Shown in pieces: positions 35,624 through 43,713 of a stretch of DNA of 64,000 nucleotides. The translations under genes and the position numbers were made by a program. The notes beneath the pieces were generated by a model that worked only from the letters and a program-made list of their open reading frames with translations, searched no databases and had not been told where the DNA came from. Positions within the stretch are counted from its first letter, which is position 1. Every line of letters begins with the position of its first letter. Where the stretch lies: positions 62,001 to 126,000 of the forward strand of contig NZ_JARWNX010000023.1 in NCBI RefSeq assembly GCF_029868385.1. Reading direction: 5' to 3'. The stretch comes from Nocardia cyriacigeorgica. GTDB lineage: Bacteria; Actinomycetota; Actinomycetes; Mycobacteriales; Mycobacteriaceae.

Positions 35624-36523
35624 TTAGAACACGTTTCGGGAATTGGTCAACGGTTTGCGCCCGCCGGACTTCTCGGTGACCGTATCGGCCGCGGCGACCA
35701 GCGCCTCGCCGCGGCGGGTGATCTCGGCGCCGGTGATGGACGCGCCGACATACATCGTGAGGACCATGTTCTGCCTGCTGTCGGCGTCGTAAGTCGGCGC
35801 GGCGAGCAGGCTCACCGGATGCTCCTTCCGCGGGCGCAGATCGGTGCCGAGGTAGACCCGTTCGCCCAGGCTGGTGACCAGTTCGGCGACGACTTCGCGC
35901 AGTTCGTCGGGCAGTTCGCGTGCGGCAACACCGGCCAGCAGCGAGTACAGTCGCCGCCCCGCGCCGGTCATGCTCTCCACCAGGTAGCCGCGTTCCCGGC
36001 ATTCGGCGACGATGCGGCGCAGACGCGCTTCGTCCTGCTGCAACGGCACCGTCGGCGGCATGGCGAGCCAGGCGTCGAAGGCCGCGTCGGTATCCCACAG
36101 CACGTACATCAGGCCGACCGGCGGCGCGAAATGGTAGGTCGCGCCCACTTTGACCATGCCGGGGCCCGCGCTCTCCAGCACGATGATCTGTTCGCCGACC
36201 AGCGCCGATGCGGTGCAGGTGGTGCGGTAGATCTCGCTGAGGCGTGCCAGTTCGGGATGGGCGGCGCCCGCGACGGCGAAACTGTCCTGGGCCACCCGGC
36301 CCGCGGCGATGAGTGCGGGACCGGGGCCGTAGGTGCGGGTGCGCGGATCACGCACCAGATAGCCACCGGCGGTGAGTTCGGTGAGGATGCCGAGCGCGGT
36401 GGGTTTGGCCAGGTCGAGGGTGCGGGCGAGTTCGGAGAGCCCCACCCGCTTGCCCTGCTGCTCGACGATGAAGTCCAGCACCTGCACCACCCGTTGGGTC
36501 GGCGCGGATCGTCGTTCGACCAT
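35624..36523 (-). CDS. IclR family regulator upstream of cysD
   Basis: A 299-residue IclR protein with an N-terminal winged helix (RVVQVLDFIVEQQGKRVGLSELARTL, then LAKPTALGILTELTAGGYL) and a C-terminal effector domain (VGLMYVLWDTDAAFDAWL, ECRERGYLVESM, ASITGAEI). ATG 36523 has AGGAG seven bases upstream. The stop is nine bases before cysD, so it heads an IclR-cysD-cysNC unit. It is divergent from the DUF1214-SDR-sulfotransferase operon and probably controls one or both units from the palindromes between them. Confidence 0.88.
   Translation of the reverse strand: MVERRSAPTQRVVQVLDFIVEQQGKRVGLSELARTLDLAKPTALGILTELTAGGYLVRDPRTRTYGPGPALIAAGRVAQDSFAVAGAAHPELARLSEIYRTTCTASALVGEQIIVLESAGPGMVKVGATYHFAPPVGLMYVLWDTDAAFDAWLAMPPTVPLQQDEARLRRIVAECRERGYLVESMTGAGRRLYSLLAGVAARELPDELREVVAELVTSLGERVYLGTDLRPRKEHPVSLLAAPTYDADSRQNMVLTMYVGASITGAEITRRGEALVAAADTVTEKSGGRKPLTNSRNVF
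35625..35638. promoter_or_regulatory. KstR-like half-perfect box before cysD
   Basis: TAGAACACGTTTCG matches the core AAC-N2-GTT and 11 of 14 bases of the perfect box at 36534. It lies at the extreme 3' end of the IclR gene, 11 bases before the cysD start. It overlaps coding sequence, so it could be chance. Confidence 0.35.
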
Positions 36524-36533
36524 TGACCACTCC

Positions 36534-36547
36534 TAGAACACGTTCTA
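36534..36547. promoter_or_regulatory. KstR-type box TAGAACACGTTCTA
   Basis: A palindrome with perfect 6-base arms around AC. It fits the consensus TNNAACNNGTTNNA known for KstR, the TetR repressor of actinobacterial cholesterol catabolism. It lies in the divergent promoter between the IclR gene and the DUF1214 operon, whose three genes match a set within the mycobacterial KstR regulon. Confidence 0.7.
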
Positions 36548-36565
36548 ATGTCTTCGGTATCGAAA

Positions 36566-36582
36566 TGTACCAGAGCGGTACA
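36566..36582. promoter_or_regulatory. palindrome TGTACC-AGAGC-GGTACA
   Basis: Perfect 6-base arms around a 5-base centre, in the same divergent promoter, 24 bases before the DUF1214 start codon. It may be the site of the neighbouring IclR protein, since it is distinct from the KstR-type box. Confidence 0.5.
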
Positions 36583-36605
36583 TATATGGAACACCGGAGA
36601 GTCTC

Positions 36606-37769
36606 TTGCTGACGCAGCCGTTCGCGGACGCCATCGCCGCCGCCGAGAAGATCATCACCGAGGCACCGCACATTCGGACCGAACAGGATCTCGTCGAGGG
36701 CTACGACTATCTGGCGGGCAGTATTCGCGCCGCCATTCAGATGGCATGGGCTTATGAACGTGATTTTCCGTTCTTCGTCCAGTCGACGGGCCCGTACACG
36801 AAAATGGGTCTGGACAATCCCGATACGCTCTACTTCCATTCCTATCTGCGCCCGGACGCCGAGTATGTGGTGACCGGCACCCGCGGCACCACCCGCGATC
36901 TGAGTTTTCAGGTCTTGAACGGTGACTATTCGCCGGTCGATGTGCCGGACAGCCGCACCGCATTCGATGATCGCGCCATCGATATCGCCGCCGACGGTTC
37001 CTTCGAGGTCCGTTTCGGGCCGGGCGAAGCGGGGCCGAACTACATCACCCTCGCCCCCGATTCGGCCATGCTCGTGGTGCGCGAGGTGTTCAGCGACTGG
37101 ACCGCCGAGCAGCCGGGCACCCTGCGCATCCACCGCGCCGACAAGGTCGGCGACGCGCCGCCCGCGTTGACCCGGGATCTGATGACGAAGCGATACGGCG
37201 TGGCGGGCAAGATGCTGCTGTCGCGGCTCCAGACCTTCCTGGCCTTCCCCCAGTGGTTCTATCTGAATCTGCCGGTCAACACCATGACCGAACCACGCAG
37301 CACCCCCGGCGGCCTGACCACGCAGTTCTCCTCGGCCGGGCACTACGAGCTGGCCGACGACGAGGCGATGATCATCACGGTGCCCAGATCGGACGCGCCG
37401 TATCAGGGCTTCCAACTCGGCAGCATGTGGTACCTGTCGCTGGACTACATCAACCACCAGACCAGCCTCACCGCCGATCAGGCGCATCTCGACCCAGACG
37501 GAATGATCCGGCTGGTGGTCAGCGAACGCGACCCCGGATTGGCCAACTGGATCGAATGCACCGGTCATGCGCGCGGGTACCTCCAATTCCGCTGGCAACG
37601 GCTGTCGCGGGAGATGAAACCCGAGGACGGGCCGACGGTCGAAGTGGTGAAATTCGAAGAACTGGCGGCCCGGCTGCCGCATCACGACCAGGCGAGAGTG
37701 ACCCCGAAGCAGTGGCGGGAACGGATTGCGGCGCGGCAGGCGGCGGTGGCGGAAAGGATGCTCGGCTGA
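36606..37769 (+). CDS. DUF1214 domain protein (Rv3531c-like)
   Basis: A 387-residue protein of the DUF1214 group, with the C-terminal part (TEPRSTPGGLTTQFSSAGHYELADDEAMIITVPRSDAPYQGF read in pieces, then WYLSLDYINHQTSL) carrying the family pattern. The reaction is unknown. I place the start at TTG 36606 behind GGAGAG; the only nearby ATG is out of frame. The stop overlaps the SDR start by one base. Order and size (387-258-387) match the mycobacterial Rv3531c-Rv3530c-Rv3529c group as I remember it, which belongs to the KstR regulon. Confidence 0.78.
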   Translation: MLTQPFADAIAAAEKIITEAPHIRTEQDLVEGYDYLAGSIRAAIQMAWAYERDFPFFVQSTGPYTKMGLDNPDTLYFHSYLRPDAEYVVTGTRGTTRDLSFQVLNGDYSPVDVPDSRTAFDDRAIDIAADGSFEVRFGPGEAGPNYITLAPDSAMLVVREVFSDWTAEQPGTLRIHRADKVGDAPPALTRDLMTKRYGVAGKMLLSRLQTFLAFPQWFYLNLPVNTMTEPRSTPGGLTTQFSSAGHYELADDEAMIITVPRSDAPYQGFQLGSMWYLSLDYINHQTSLTADQAHLDPDGMIRLVVSERDPGLANWIECTGHARGYLQFRWQRLSREMKPEDGPTVEVVKFEELAARLPHHDQARVTPKQWRERIAARQAAVAERMLG

Positions 37770-38545
37770 TGTTGTTGCAGGACAAAGTAGTCGTCGTCTC
37801 CGGTGTCGGCCCGGGGCTCGGGCGCGCGATCGCGGTGCGGGCGGCGGTCGCGGGGGCCGATGTGGTACTCGCCTCGCGCACCGAATCGCGGCTGGCCGAA
37901 GTGGCGAAGGAGATCACCGACCTCGGCAGGCGTGCGGTGGTGGTGCCCACCGATATCAACGACGAGGCCGCGGCCGCGAATCTGGTGGAATCGGCGCACA
38001 GCGCCTTCGGTCGGGTGGACACACTGGTGAACAATGCCTTCGCCATCCCGCCGATCGTCGATCTGGCCGATGTGGAGCTGGACGCCGTCCGCGCGGGCTT
38101 CGAAACCAATGTGCTCGCGGCACTGCGGTTGACCCGGCTGTTCGTTCCGGCGCTCGAGGAGTCCAAGGGCTCGGTGGTGATGATCAACTCGGCGGTGCTG
38201 CACCATTCCCGGCGCACCTTCGGCCCGTACAAGATGGCGAAGGCGAGCCTGCTGGCACTCGCGCAGAGTCTGGCGACCGAGCTGGGGCCGCGCGGTATCC
38301 GCGTGAATTCCGTGGCACCCGGCTATATCTGGGCCGACAACTTGAAGTGGTACTTCAACTACCTCGCCCAGCAACGCGGCATCACCCGCGATGAGGTCTA
38401 TGCCGAAACCGCCGCCACCATCGACCTGCGCAAGCTGCCGGAACCCGACGAGATCGCCGATGCGGTCGTCTTCTTCGCCTCGTCGCTGGCGCGGGCGATC
38501 ACGGGTGCGTGCCTGGATGTCAACTGCGGCGAATACCACAATTGA
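37769..38545 (+). CDS. short-chain dehydrogenase/reductase (Rv3530c-like)
   Basis: A 258-residue classical SDR: cofactor loop SGVGPGLG at residues 11-18, NNA at 88-90, and the catalytic triad Ser141, Tyr154 and Lys158 (INSAV; FGPYKMAK). It oxidises or reduces a hydroxyl/carbonyl group with NAD(P). ATG 37769 shares a base with the DUF1214 stop (TGATG), so both are translated together. Regulatory context suggests a steroid or lipid substrate, by inference. Confidence 0.92.
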   Translation: MLLQDKVVVVSGVGPGLGRAIAVRAAVAGADVVLASRTESRLAEVAKEITDLGRRAVVVPTDINDEAAAANLVESAHSAFGRVDTLVNNAFAIPPIVDLADVELDAVRAGFETNVLAALRLTRLFVPALEESKGSVVMINSAVLHHSRRTFGPYKMAKASLLALAQSLATELGPRGIRVNSVAPGYIWADNLKWYFNYLAQQRGITRDEVYAETAATIDLRKLPEPDEIADAVVFFASSLARAITGACLDVNCGEYHN

Positions 38546-38559
38546 GGAGCGAGACGAAC

Positions 38560-39723
38560 ATGATCGGAAGGGACGACGTCGGTACCATCGACGATCTGCA
38601 CGCCTCGGCGAGCAAGGTCGTGGGGCTCACCGATTTCGGGGCCGACGACTACCGCGAGGGGCTCGGGGTGCTGCTCGACTCCTATGCCGAGGATGCGGAA
38701 CTCACCCCGTTCGGCAACAAGATCAATCGGGCTTTCCTGCGCGGCGCGTTGATCGCGCGCCTGCTGAGTGAGGCGGCGTGGCAACAGTTCCCGCAACACG
38801 CGCAGGTGCCGATCCGACGTCCGATCTTCGTCACCGGACTACCGCGTTCGGGGACCACGGCCGTGCACCGGTTGCTGACCGCCGACCCGGCCCATCAAGG
38901 GCTGGAGATGTGGCTGACCGAGATGCCGCAGCCGCGTCCGCCGCGTGAGACCTGGGAACAGAATCCGGTCTTCCAGCGGTTGCAGGCCGGATACGACAAA
39001 CATCATGTCGAGCATCCGGAATTCATGGGCGTGCACCATATCTCGGCCGATCAGGTCGAGGAGTGCTGGCAGCTGCTGCGCCAATCGGCGATGTCGATCT
39101 CGTACGAGTGTCTCGGCTATCTGCCGACCTATTCGGAGTGGCTGCGCGAACAGGAGTGGACCGACGCCTACCGCCGACACCGCCGCAACCTGCAACTCAT
39201 CGGGCTCAACGACGCCGACCGACGCTGGGTGCTGAAGAACCCGAGCCACCTGTTCGCACTGGACGCGCTGCTCGCGGTGTACCCGGACGCACTGGTGATC
39301 CAGATGCATCGGGCGCCGAGCACCATCATCGCGTCGGTGTGCAGCCTCAACGAACAGGCGTCGGCGGGCTGGTCGGAGAAGTTCCGCGGGCCGGTGGTCG
39401 GACGCACCCAGCTCGAACTGTGGTCACGCGGCGCACAACGGTTCCTCGACGATCGTAAGAACCACGACGCGGCCCAGTTCTGCGATGTCTACTACGACGA
39501 TTTCGTCGCCGACCCGATCGGCACCGTCGAGGGGATCTACCGCCACTTCGACCTGGAACTCACCGACGGCGCGCGGACGGCCATGGCCTCGTTGCACAGC
39601 GAGTCGACCTCCGGTGCGGCCCGTCCGGCGCACAAATACACCCTCGCCGATTTCGATCTCACCGCCGAATCGGTCGACGCGAGTTTCGGGCCGTATCTGG
39701 AAGCGCACTTCCCGGCGCGCTGA
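38560..39723 (+). CDS. sulfotransferase family protein (Rv3529c-like)
   Basis: A 387-residue enzyme with the PAPS-binding loop PIFVTGLPRSGTTAVHRLL (GLPRSGTT at 93-100), where Arg and Ser/Thr bind the 5'-phosphosulfate. It also has the second phosphate-binding stretch VIQMHRAPSTIIASVCSL, and DVYYDDFVADPIGTVEGIYRHF near the C terminus. These are typical of bacterial Sulfotransfer_3-type proteins. GAGGAGCGAG precedes ATG 38560. It ends the operon at a strong terminator. PAPS would come from CysD/CysNC encoded 3 kb away on the other strand. The acceptor is unknown. Confidence 0.88.
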   Translation: MIGRDDVGTIDDLHASASKVVGLTDFGADDYREGLGVLLDSYAEDAELTPFGNKINRAFLRGALIARLLSEAAWQQFPQHAQVPIRRPIFVTGLPRSGTTAVHRLLTADPAHQGLEMWLTEMPQPRPPRETWEQNPVFQRLQAGYDKHHVEHPEFMGVHHISADQVEECWQLLRQSAMSISYECLGYLPTYSEWLREQEWTDAYRRHRRNLQLIGLNDADRRWVLKNPSHLFALDALLAVYPDALVIQMHRAPSTIIASVCSLNEQASAGWSEKFRGPVVGRTQLELWSRGAQRFLDDRKNHDAAQFCDVYYDDFVADPIGTVEGIYRHFDLELTDGARTAMASLHSESTSGAARPAHKYTLADFDLTAESVDASFGPYLEAHFPAR

Positions 39724-39732
39724 TCCGAGCGA

Positions 39733-39773
39733 ATCCGGCCTGTCCCGCGGTTCGGACGCGGGACAGGCCGGAT
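39733..39773. terminator. perfect 16-bp stem-loop between convergent genes
   Basis: ATCCGGCCTGTCCCGC (39733-39748) and GCGGGACAGGCCGGAT (39758-39773) are fully complementary around a 9-base loop. It lies just after the sulfotransferase stop and just before the end of the convergent thioesterase gene, so it can terminate both. Confidence 0.85.
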
Positions 39774-39777
39774 CGGA

Positions 39778-40446
39778 TCAGGGCTGGCCGGGCTTCAGCA
39801 CGATGAACAGCCCGTTCGCCTCCGCACACAGCCGGTCGCCGTCGTGCAGGGTCGCCCGGACGTACACCTTGCGGCCCTCACGACGTTCGGCCCAGGTATG
39901 CAGACGCAATTCGGTGTTCAACGGGGTGATGGAGCGGTAGTCGACGGTCAACGACGCCGTCCGGGTCACATCGCCCGCGTACAGCGCGGCGGCCATACCG
40001 AGAAGATCATCGAAACCGACCACGATCTGACCACCGTGCGCGGCGGCGTTACCGCCGAGGTGGAAGGTGCGGAAGGTGATCCTGGCCTCCACACCGTCTT
40101 TGCTCGCCTTGTCGATCACATAGGGCGGGATCGTGATGTTGCCGCGGGCGGGCAGATCGGCCCGGGTCCAGGTGGGGGCCGACCATTCGTCGACGACCGC
40201 CGCGTCCAGCCGGTCGTTGAGTTGCTTCAGCACGCCGATCGTTTCCAGGGCCAGCTCATCGGACGGGCATGCCAGCCGTGCCCGGTCCATCAGCGCGCGG
40301 ACCTGTTCGATGAACGCGCCGTAGTGCGGGCCGCCGCGGGTGATATCGGCATTCTTGGCGGCGTCGATGAGCTCCGACATGGGCCGGAAGCCGCCTTCGT
40401 GATGCTCGGCGTCGGGCAGTGCGTTACCGGCCAGGTCTTCGGTCAT
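39778..40446 (-). CDS. PaaI/hotdog-fold thioesterase
   Basis: A 222-residue protein whose C-terminal 130 residues form a hotdog fold: ARITFRTFHLGGNAAAHGGQIVVGFDDLLGMAAALYAG (read in parts) with the HGG motif and helix, and RTASLTVDYRSITPLNTELRLHTWAERREGRKVYVRATLHDGDRLCAEANGLF as strands. It probably hydrolyses an acyl-CoA thioester. The N-terminal 90 residues are helical. A KstR-like box sits directly before ATG 40446, hinting at control together with the steroid genes. Confidence 0.82.
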   Translation of the reverse strand: MTEDLAGNALPDAEHHEGGFRPMSELIDAAKNADITRGGPHYGAFIEQVRALMDRARLACPSDELALETIGVLKQLNDRLDAAVVDEWSAPTWTRADLPARGNITIPPYVIDKASKDGVEARITFRTFHLGGNAAAHGGQIVVGFDDLLGMAAALYAGDVTRTASLTVDYRSITPLNTELRLHTWAERREGRKVYVRATLHDGDRLCAEANGLFIVLKPGQP

Positions 40447-40460
40447 GAGAACACGTTATC
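40447..40460. promoter_or_regulatory. KstR-like box at the thioesterase start
   Basis: GAGAACACGTTATC keeps the core AAC-N2-GTT and the same AGAACACGTT as the box at 36534, but the outer bases differ. It abuts the start codon of the thioesterase gene. A weak or degenerate site. Confidence 0.4.
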
Positions 40461-40498
40461 GGTTGCCTGGCGAATGCTCGGTGACCGGGGCGTGCGGA

Positions 40499-41095
40499 TC
40501 AGGCCGTGCGGAAGGACTCGAGCAGGGTCCGGGCGGCGCCGGTGACATCCTGCTCCAGCCACTGCGGTAACTCCGCCGCCTGTGCGTGTCTGCGCAGCGC
40601 GGCGTAGGGCAGATCGACGATCGCGCGGCTGACGGCATCGACCTCGCGCGCCCCATCGCTGCCGAACAGCCCGGCGGCGATGCGACGCAGATGCTCGATG
40701 AGCGGGGCGTTCATCCCGGTGAGCCGCGCGCCGAACTCCTCGTCGGGGTTGCCGTCGAGCAGATCGCTCGGCCGCAGGCTGAGCAGCAATCGGGCGTCAT
40801 CGGGTAGATCGCGGCCGAATCCGATCGCCGCCCGCGCCATGGCGACCCCGGCCTCGAGGGGATCGGGATCCTCGGCGGCGGCCTTCACCCGGTCCTGGAA
40901 GCGTTCCAGAGCGCGGAGCCAGGCGGCGGTCAGCACGCCGTTGCGGTTGCCGAAGCGGTGGTAGAGGGTGCCGACCGGTGCTCCGCTGGCCTCGGCGATC
41001 GCGGCCACACTCGCTGCCCGCGGCCCATCGGACAGGACCAGGGTGCGTGCTGCGTCGAGGATCACATCGGTGGCGTGCTTGCGGGGCGGTGCCAT
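40499..41095 (-). CDS. TetR family regulator
   Basis: A 198-residue TetR protein with the helix-turn-helix AASVAAIAEASGAPVGTLYHRF followed by GNRNGVLTAAWL. ATG 41095 is close to the start of the divergent SRPBCC-like pair (21 bases apart), with the 10-base palindrome GTACTAGTAC at 41096-41105 between them. It likely represses both units from this very short promoter. Confidence 0.85.
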   Translation of the reverse strand: MAPPRKHATDVILDAARTLVLSDGPRAASVAAIAEASGAPVGTLYHRFGNRNGVLTAAWLRALERFQDRVKAAAEDPDPLEAGVAMARAAIGFGRDLPDDARLLLSLRPSDLLDGNPDEEFGARLTGMNAPLIEHLRRIAAGLFGSDGAREVDAVSRAIVDLPYAALRRHAQAAELPQWLEQDVTGAARTLLESFRTA

Positions 41096-41116
41096 GTACT
41101 AGTACGTTCCTTCCAT

Positions 41117-41485
41117 ATGGAGCGGATGCCCTATATCGAGGAGCATGCCAGATCCGTCGACGCGAATCGCGACCGGACCTGGAAAGCATTGCTGAAAGTT
41201 GTCTGCCGGGATCACGCCGACCCGTCGACCGTGCCGCGCGGCTTCGCGTTGGACGCGATCGATCCGCCGCGTCGGCTCGCGCTCGCGGGCGGACATCGAT
41301 TCTCCCGCTACACCCTCACATTCGAACTCGACGACGACGGCCCGCGCCACACCGTCGTGCGAGCCGCGACCAGAGCCGAATTCCCCGGTGTCGCAGGGGC
41401 GATCTACCGGGCGCTGGTGATCGGCAGCGGCGGGCACAAGCTCGTGGTGCGCACGATATTGCGCCGGATCGCGGCGGCGTCATGA
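41117..41485 (+). CDS. small SRPBCC-like protein
   Basis: A 122-residue protein with strand-rich pattern (SRYTLTFELDDDGPRHTVVRAATRAEFPG) and C-terminal helix (GAIYRALVIGSGGHKLVVRTILRRIA), resembling a polyketide-cyclase/SRPBCC-type ligand-binding fold. Two starts are possible, ATG 41117 and ATG 41126; neither has a clear binding site. It begins 21 bases from the divergent TetR start and overlaps the next gene by four bases (ATGA), so the two SRPBCC genes form an operon. Function unknown. Confidence 0.6.
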   Translation: MERMPYIEEHARSVDANRDRTWKALLKVVCRDHADPSTVPRGFALDAIDPPRRLALAGGHRFSRYTLTFELDDDGPRHTVVRAATRAEFPGVAGAIYRALVIGSGGHKLVVRTILRRIAAAS

Positions 41486-41967
41486 ATACCGGACTGGTGT
41501 GGGGCGCCACCGAGGCCGAACGCGCCGCCGCGCTGCCCTGCGACGAGCTGGAGCCGAACGCGCTGAGCGCCGACCGGGCGATCAGTATCGACGCATCGCC
41601 CGCGCTGGTGTTCGCGTGGCTGTGCCAGCTTCGGGTGGCCACCTACAGCTTTCGCCTCGGCAATCGCGGGAAACCCAGTCCGCGGGTGCGTGATCCGCGG
41701 CTGACCGAACTCGCGGTGGGGCAGCGGTTCATGGGGCAGTTCGAGCTGGAAGCGTTCGAGCCCGGCAGGCACGTCACATTGCGCGCGGACGATATCTGCG
41801 TCACCTACGCGGTACACCCGGAAGGGGCGGGCACCCGGCTGGTCGTCCGGGTGCGCTTCGGAGGTCCCCGATGGGTGGGCCGGATCTTCGCTGTCGGTGA
41901 TGTGATCATGATGCGTAAGCAGTTGCGGACCTTGAAGGAACTGGCCGAAGCGGAGGAATCTTCCTGA
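41482..41967 (+). CDS. SRPBCC family protein
   Basis: A 161-residue protein with the SRPBCC (START/Bet v1-like) pattern: RAISIDASPALVFAWLCQLRVA at the start (strand then helix), a Gly-rich loop, repeated strands (FMGQFELEAFEPGRHVTLRA; TYAVHPEGAGTRLVVRVRF) and a long C-terminal helix (DVIMMRKQLRTLKELAEA). This fold binds hydrophobic ligands. Its ATG overlaps the stop of the preceding SRPBCC-like gene. Likely controlled by the divergent TetR; ligand unknown. Confidence 0.8.
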   Translation: MNTGLVWGATEAERAAALPCDELEPNALSADRAISIDASPALVFAWLCQLRVATYSFRLGNRGKPSPRVRDPRLTELAVGQRFMGQFELEAFEPGRHVTLRADDICVTYAVHPEGAGTRLVVRVRFGGPRWVGRIFAVGDVIMMRKQLRTLKELAEAEESS

Positions 41968-42335
41968 CCCGCTGTGCCATCGAATTCCCGGCGGTCCGAC
42001 CCACTTTCGGCGATCCGCTGAGTTCCGTGCGGGCGGGCGTGCAATGATGTCACCCGGAAAAGCGGCCGCTGCGGCACAGAGTTCGAGATGTCGTCGGTCA
42101 TGACCGGACCAGCGCCGGGCTTTTCCGCGTCACACCGATCGACACTGCTCGACCACGCACCGTCGCAGACCTGATCGATAGCTCGCCGCGCCGACCGTTC
42201 CCACACCGCCGTGCGCCGACCACAGTTCGGGCTGCCTCCGGTGCACGTCAGAACCGTTCGAACGTGGAAAGGACTGTGGCACGTGCACTACCTCGAATCA
42301 TGGCCGGACGCGGCAGCGAAGGCCGGTGGTCGTCC
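41968..42335. other. region between SRPBCC operon and P450
   Basis: No gene is supported here apart from possible N-terminal codons of the P450 (from GTG 42264). An inverted repeat GTGCACGT (42241-42248) / ACGTGCAC (42281-42288) with a 32-base loop surrounds the first candidate P450 start and could influence its translation or be an operator. Confidence 0.4.
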
Positions 42336-43595
42336 ATGACGGCCGCGCAGCAGATTCTCGAGTTGACCGACGAGTTCTATCAGGACCCGCACTCCGTCTA
42401 CCGGACGCTGCGTGAACGCGGTCCCATTCATCGGATCAGATTGGATGGTGTGGTCGGCTGGCTGGTCGTCGATCACGAGATCGCCAAACAGGCCTTCGTC
42501 GAACCGAACATCAGCAAGCGCATCGGCTCACCGGAAGGTCAGGCGGTGCTGGCCAAGCACGGCGCGGCGGGCATGTTCAATGCCGCGATCAACGACAATA
42601 TGCTCTTCGCCGATCCGCCCCAGCACACCCGGCTGCGCAAGCTGGTGTCCAAGGCGTTCGCGGGCCGCGCCATTCGCGGTCTCGGTCCGCGGATCACCGA
42701 GATCGCCGACACCCTGCTCGACGATATGGCCGGACGCGAAGTGGTCGATCTGCTCGACGCCTACGCCTTTCCGCTGCCCATCGCGGTCATCTGCGAACTG
42801 CTCGGCGTCCCCGACGACGACAAGGACGATTTCCGTTCGTGGACCGCGATTCTGGTGAACGAATCGGCTCCCATCGAGGACCGCACCAGCGCGGGCATCA
42901 GCTTCTTCACCTATCTCACCGAGCTGATCGCCACCCGCACCGACGACCCGCGGGAGGATCTGCTCTCGGAGCTGATCATCGCCAAGGACGACGACGACCG
43001 CCTCGACCAGACCGAACTCATCGCGATGCTCTTCCTGCTGCTGGCCGCCGGGCACGAGACCACCGTGAACCTCATCGGCAACGCGGTGCTCGAACTGCTG
43101 CGCGATCCGGCCACCGCCGAGCGGTTGCGTCGCGATCCGGAGGCGATACCGGCCTTCCTCGACGAGGTGCTGCGCAGCCAGGGCCCGGTCCACCTGGCCA
43201 CGGCACGCTATACAACCGCGCCGATCACCTTGGGCGGTCAGGACATCGACGCCGGTGAGTTCATCATGATCTCCCTCGCCGCCGCCAACCGCGACCCGCG
43301 AATGTTCCCCGATCCCGACCAGGTCGACCCCGCTCGAACCGACAACCGCCACATCGCCTTCGGTCACGGCATCCACTACTGCCTCGGCGCAGCCCTCGCC
43401 CGCACCGAGGCCACCATCGCCCTCACCCGCCTCCTGGCCCGCATCCCGGCCATATCCCTGAACGCCGAGTTCAACGATCTGACCTGGCGCAAGAGCCTGC
43501 TGATCCGCGGCCTCGCCGAGCTGCCGGTGCGGTTGGGTGCCGCCGACCCGTATGTGCTGCCACACATGAGTGCGGCGAGCATCTCGAACAACTGA
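42336..43595 (+). CDS. cytochrome P450
   Basis: A monooxygenase of about 419 residues. It has the oxygen-activating I-helix motif AGHETTVN, the ExxR pair in FLDEVLRSQ, and the heme-thiolate loop FGHGIHYCLGAALARTEA with its Cys ligand. It resembles the soluble class I bacterial P450s (CYP107-like in general outline) that need separate ferredoxin partners, none of which is adjacent. Start is uncertain: ATG 42336 gives a normal length, while GTG 42264 or ATG 42300 would add 24 or 12 residues. A terminator follows. Substrate unknown. Confidence 0.93.
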   Translation: MTAAQQILELTDEFYQDPHSVYRTLRERGPIHRIRLDGVVGWLVVDHEIAKQAFVEPNISKRIGSPEGQAVLAKHGAAGMFNAAINDNMLFADPPQHTRLRKLVSKAFAGRAIRGLGPRITEIADTLLDDMAGREVVDLLDAYAFPLPIAVICELLGVPDDDKDDFRSWTAILVNESAPIEDRTSAGISFFTYLTELIATRTDDPREDLLSELIIAKDDDDRLDQTELIAMLFLLLAAGHETTVNLIGNAVLELLRDPATAERLRRDPEAIPAFLDEVLRSQGPVHLATARYTTAPITLGGQDIDAGEFIMISLAAANRDPRMFPDPDQVDPARTDNRHIAFGHGIHYCLGAALARTEATIALTRLLARIPAISLNAEFNDLTWRKSLLIRGLAELPVRLGAADPYVLPHMSAASISNN

Positions 43596-43605
43596 GTGGC
43601 TCCAC

Positions 43606-43643
43606 ACGATGTGGGCGGATGCACCGGCACCCGCCCACATCGT
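43606..43643 (+). terminator. 13-bp stem-loop after P450
   Basis: ACGATGTGGGCGG (43606-43618) pairs perfectly with CCGCCCACATCGT (43631-43643) around a 12-base loop, just after the P450 stop. Confidence 0.7.
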
Positions 43644-43713
43644 CGAGCGGCCACGCGGTGAACAGGTGGCGGGTGTGGGAATATCGTTCGGCGCGCGGGT
43701 CTTGGACACGGAT

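Noticed and set aside
42241-42288. GTGCACGT/ACGTGCAC inverted repeat as a terminator
   Set aside because: The 32-base loop and position before the P450 make a terminator unlikely; kept only as a note on the region.
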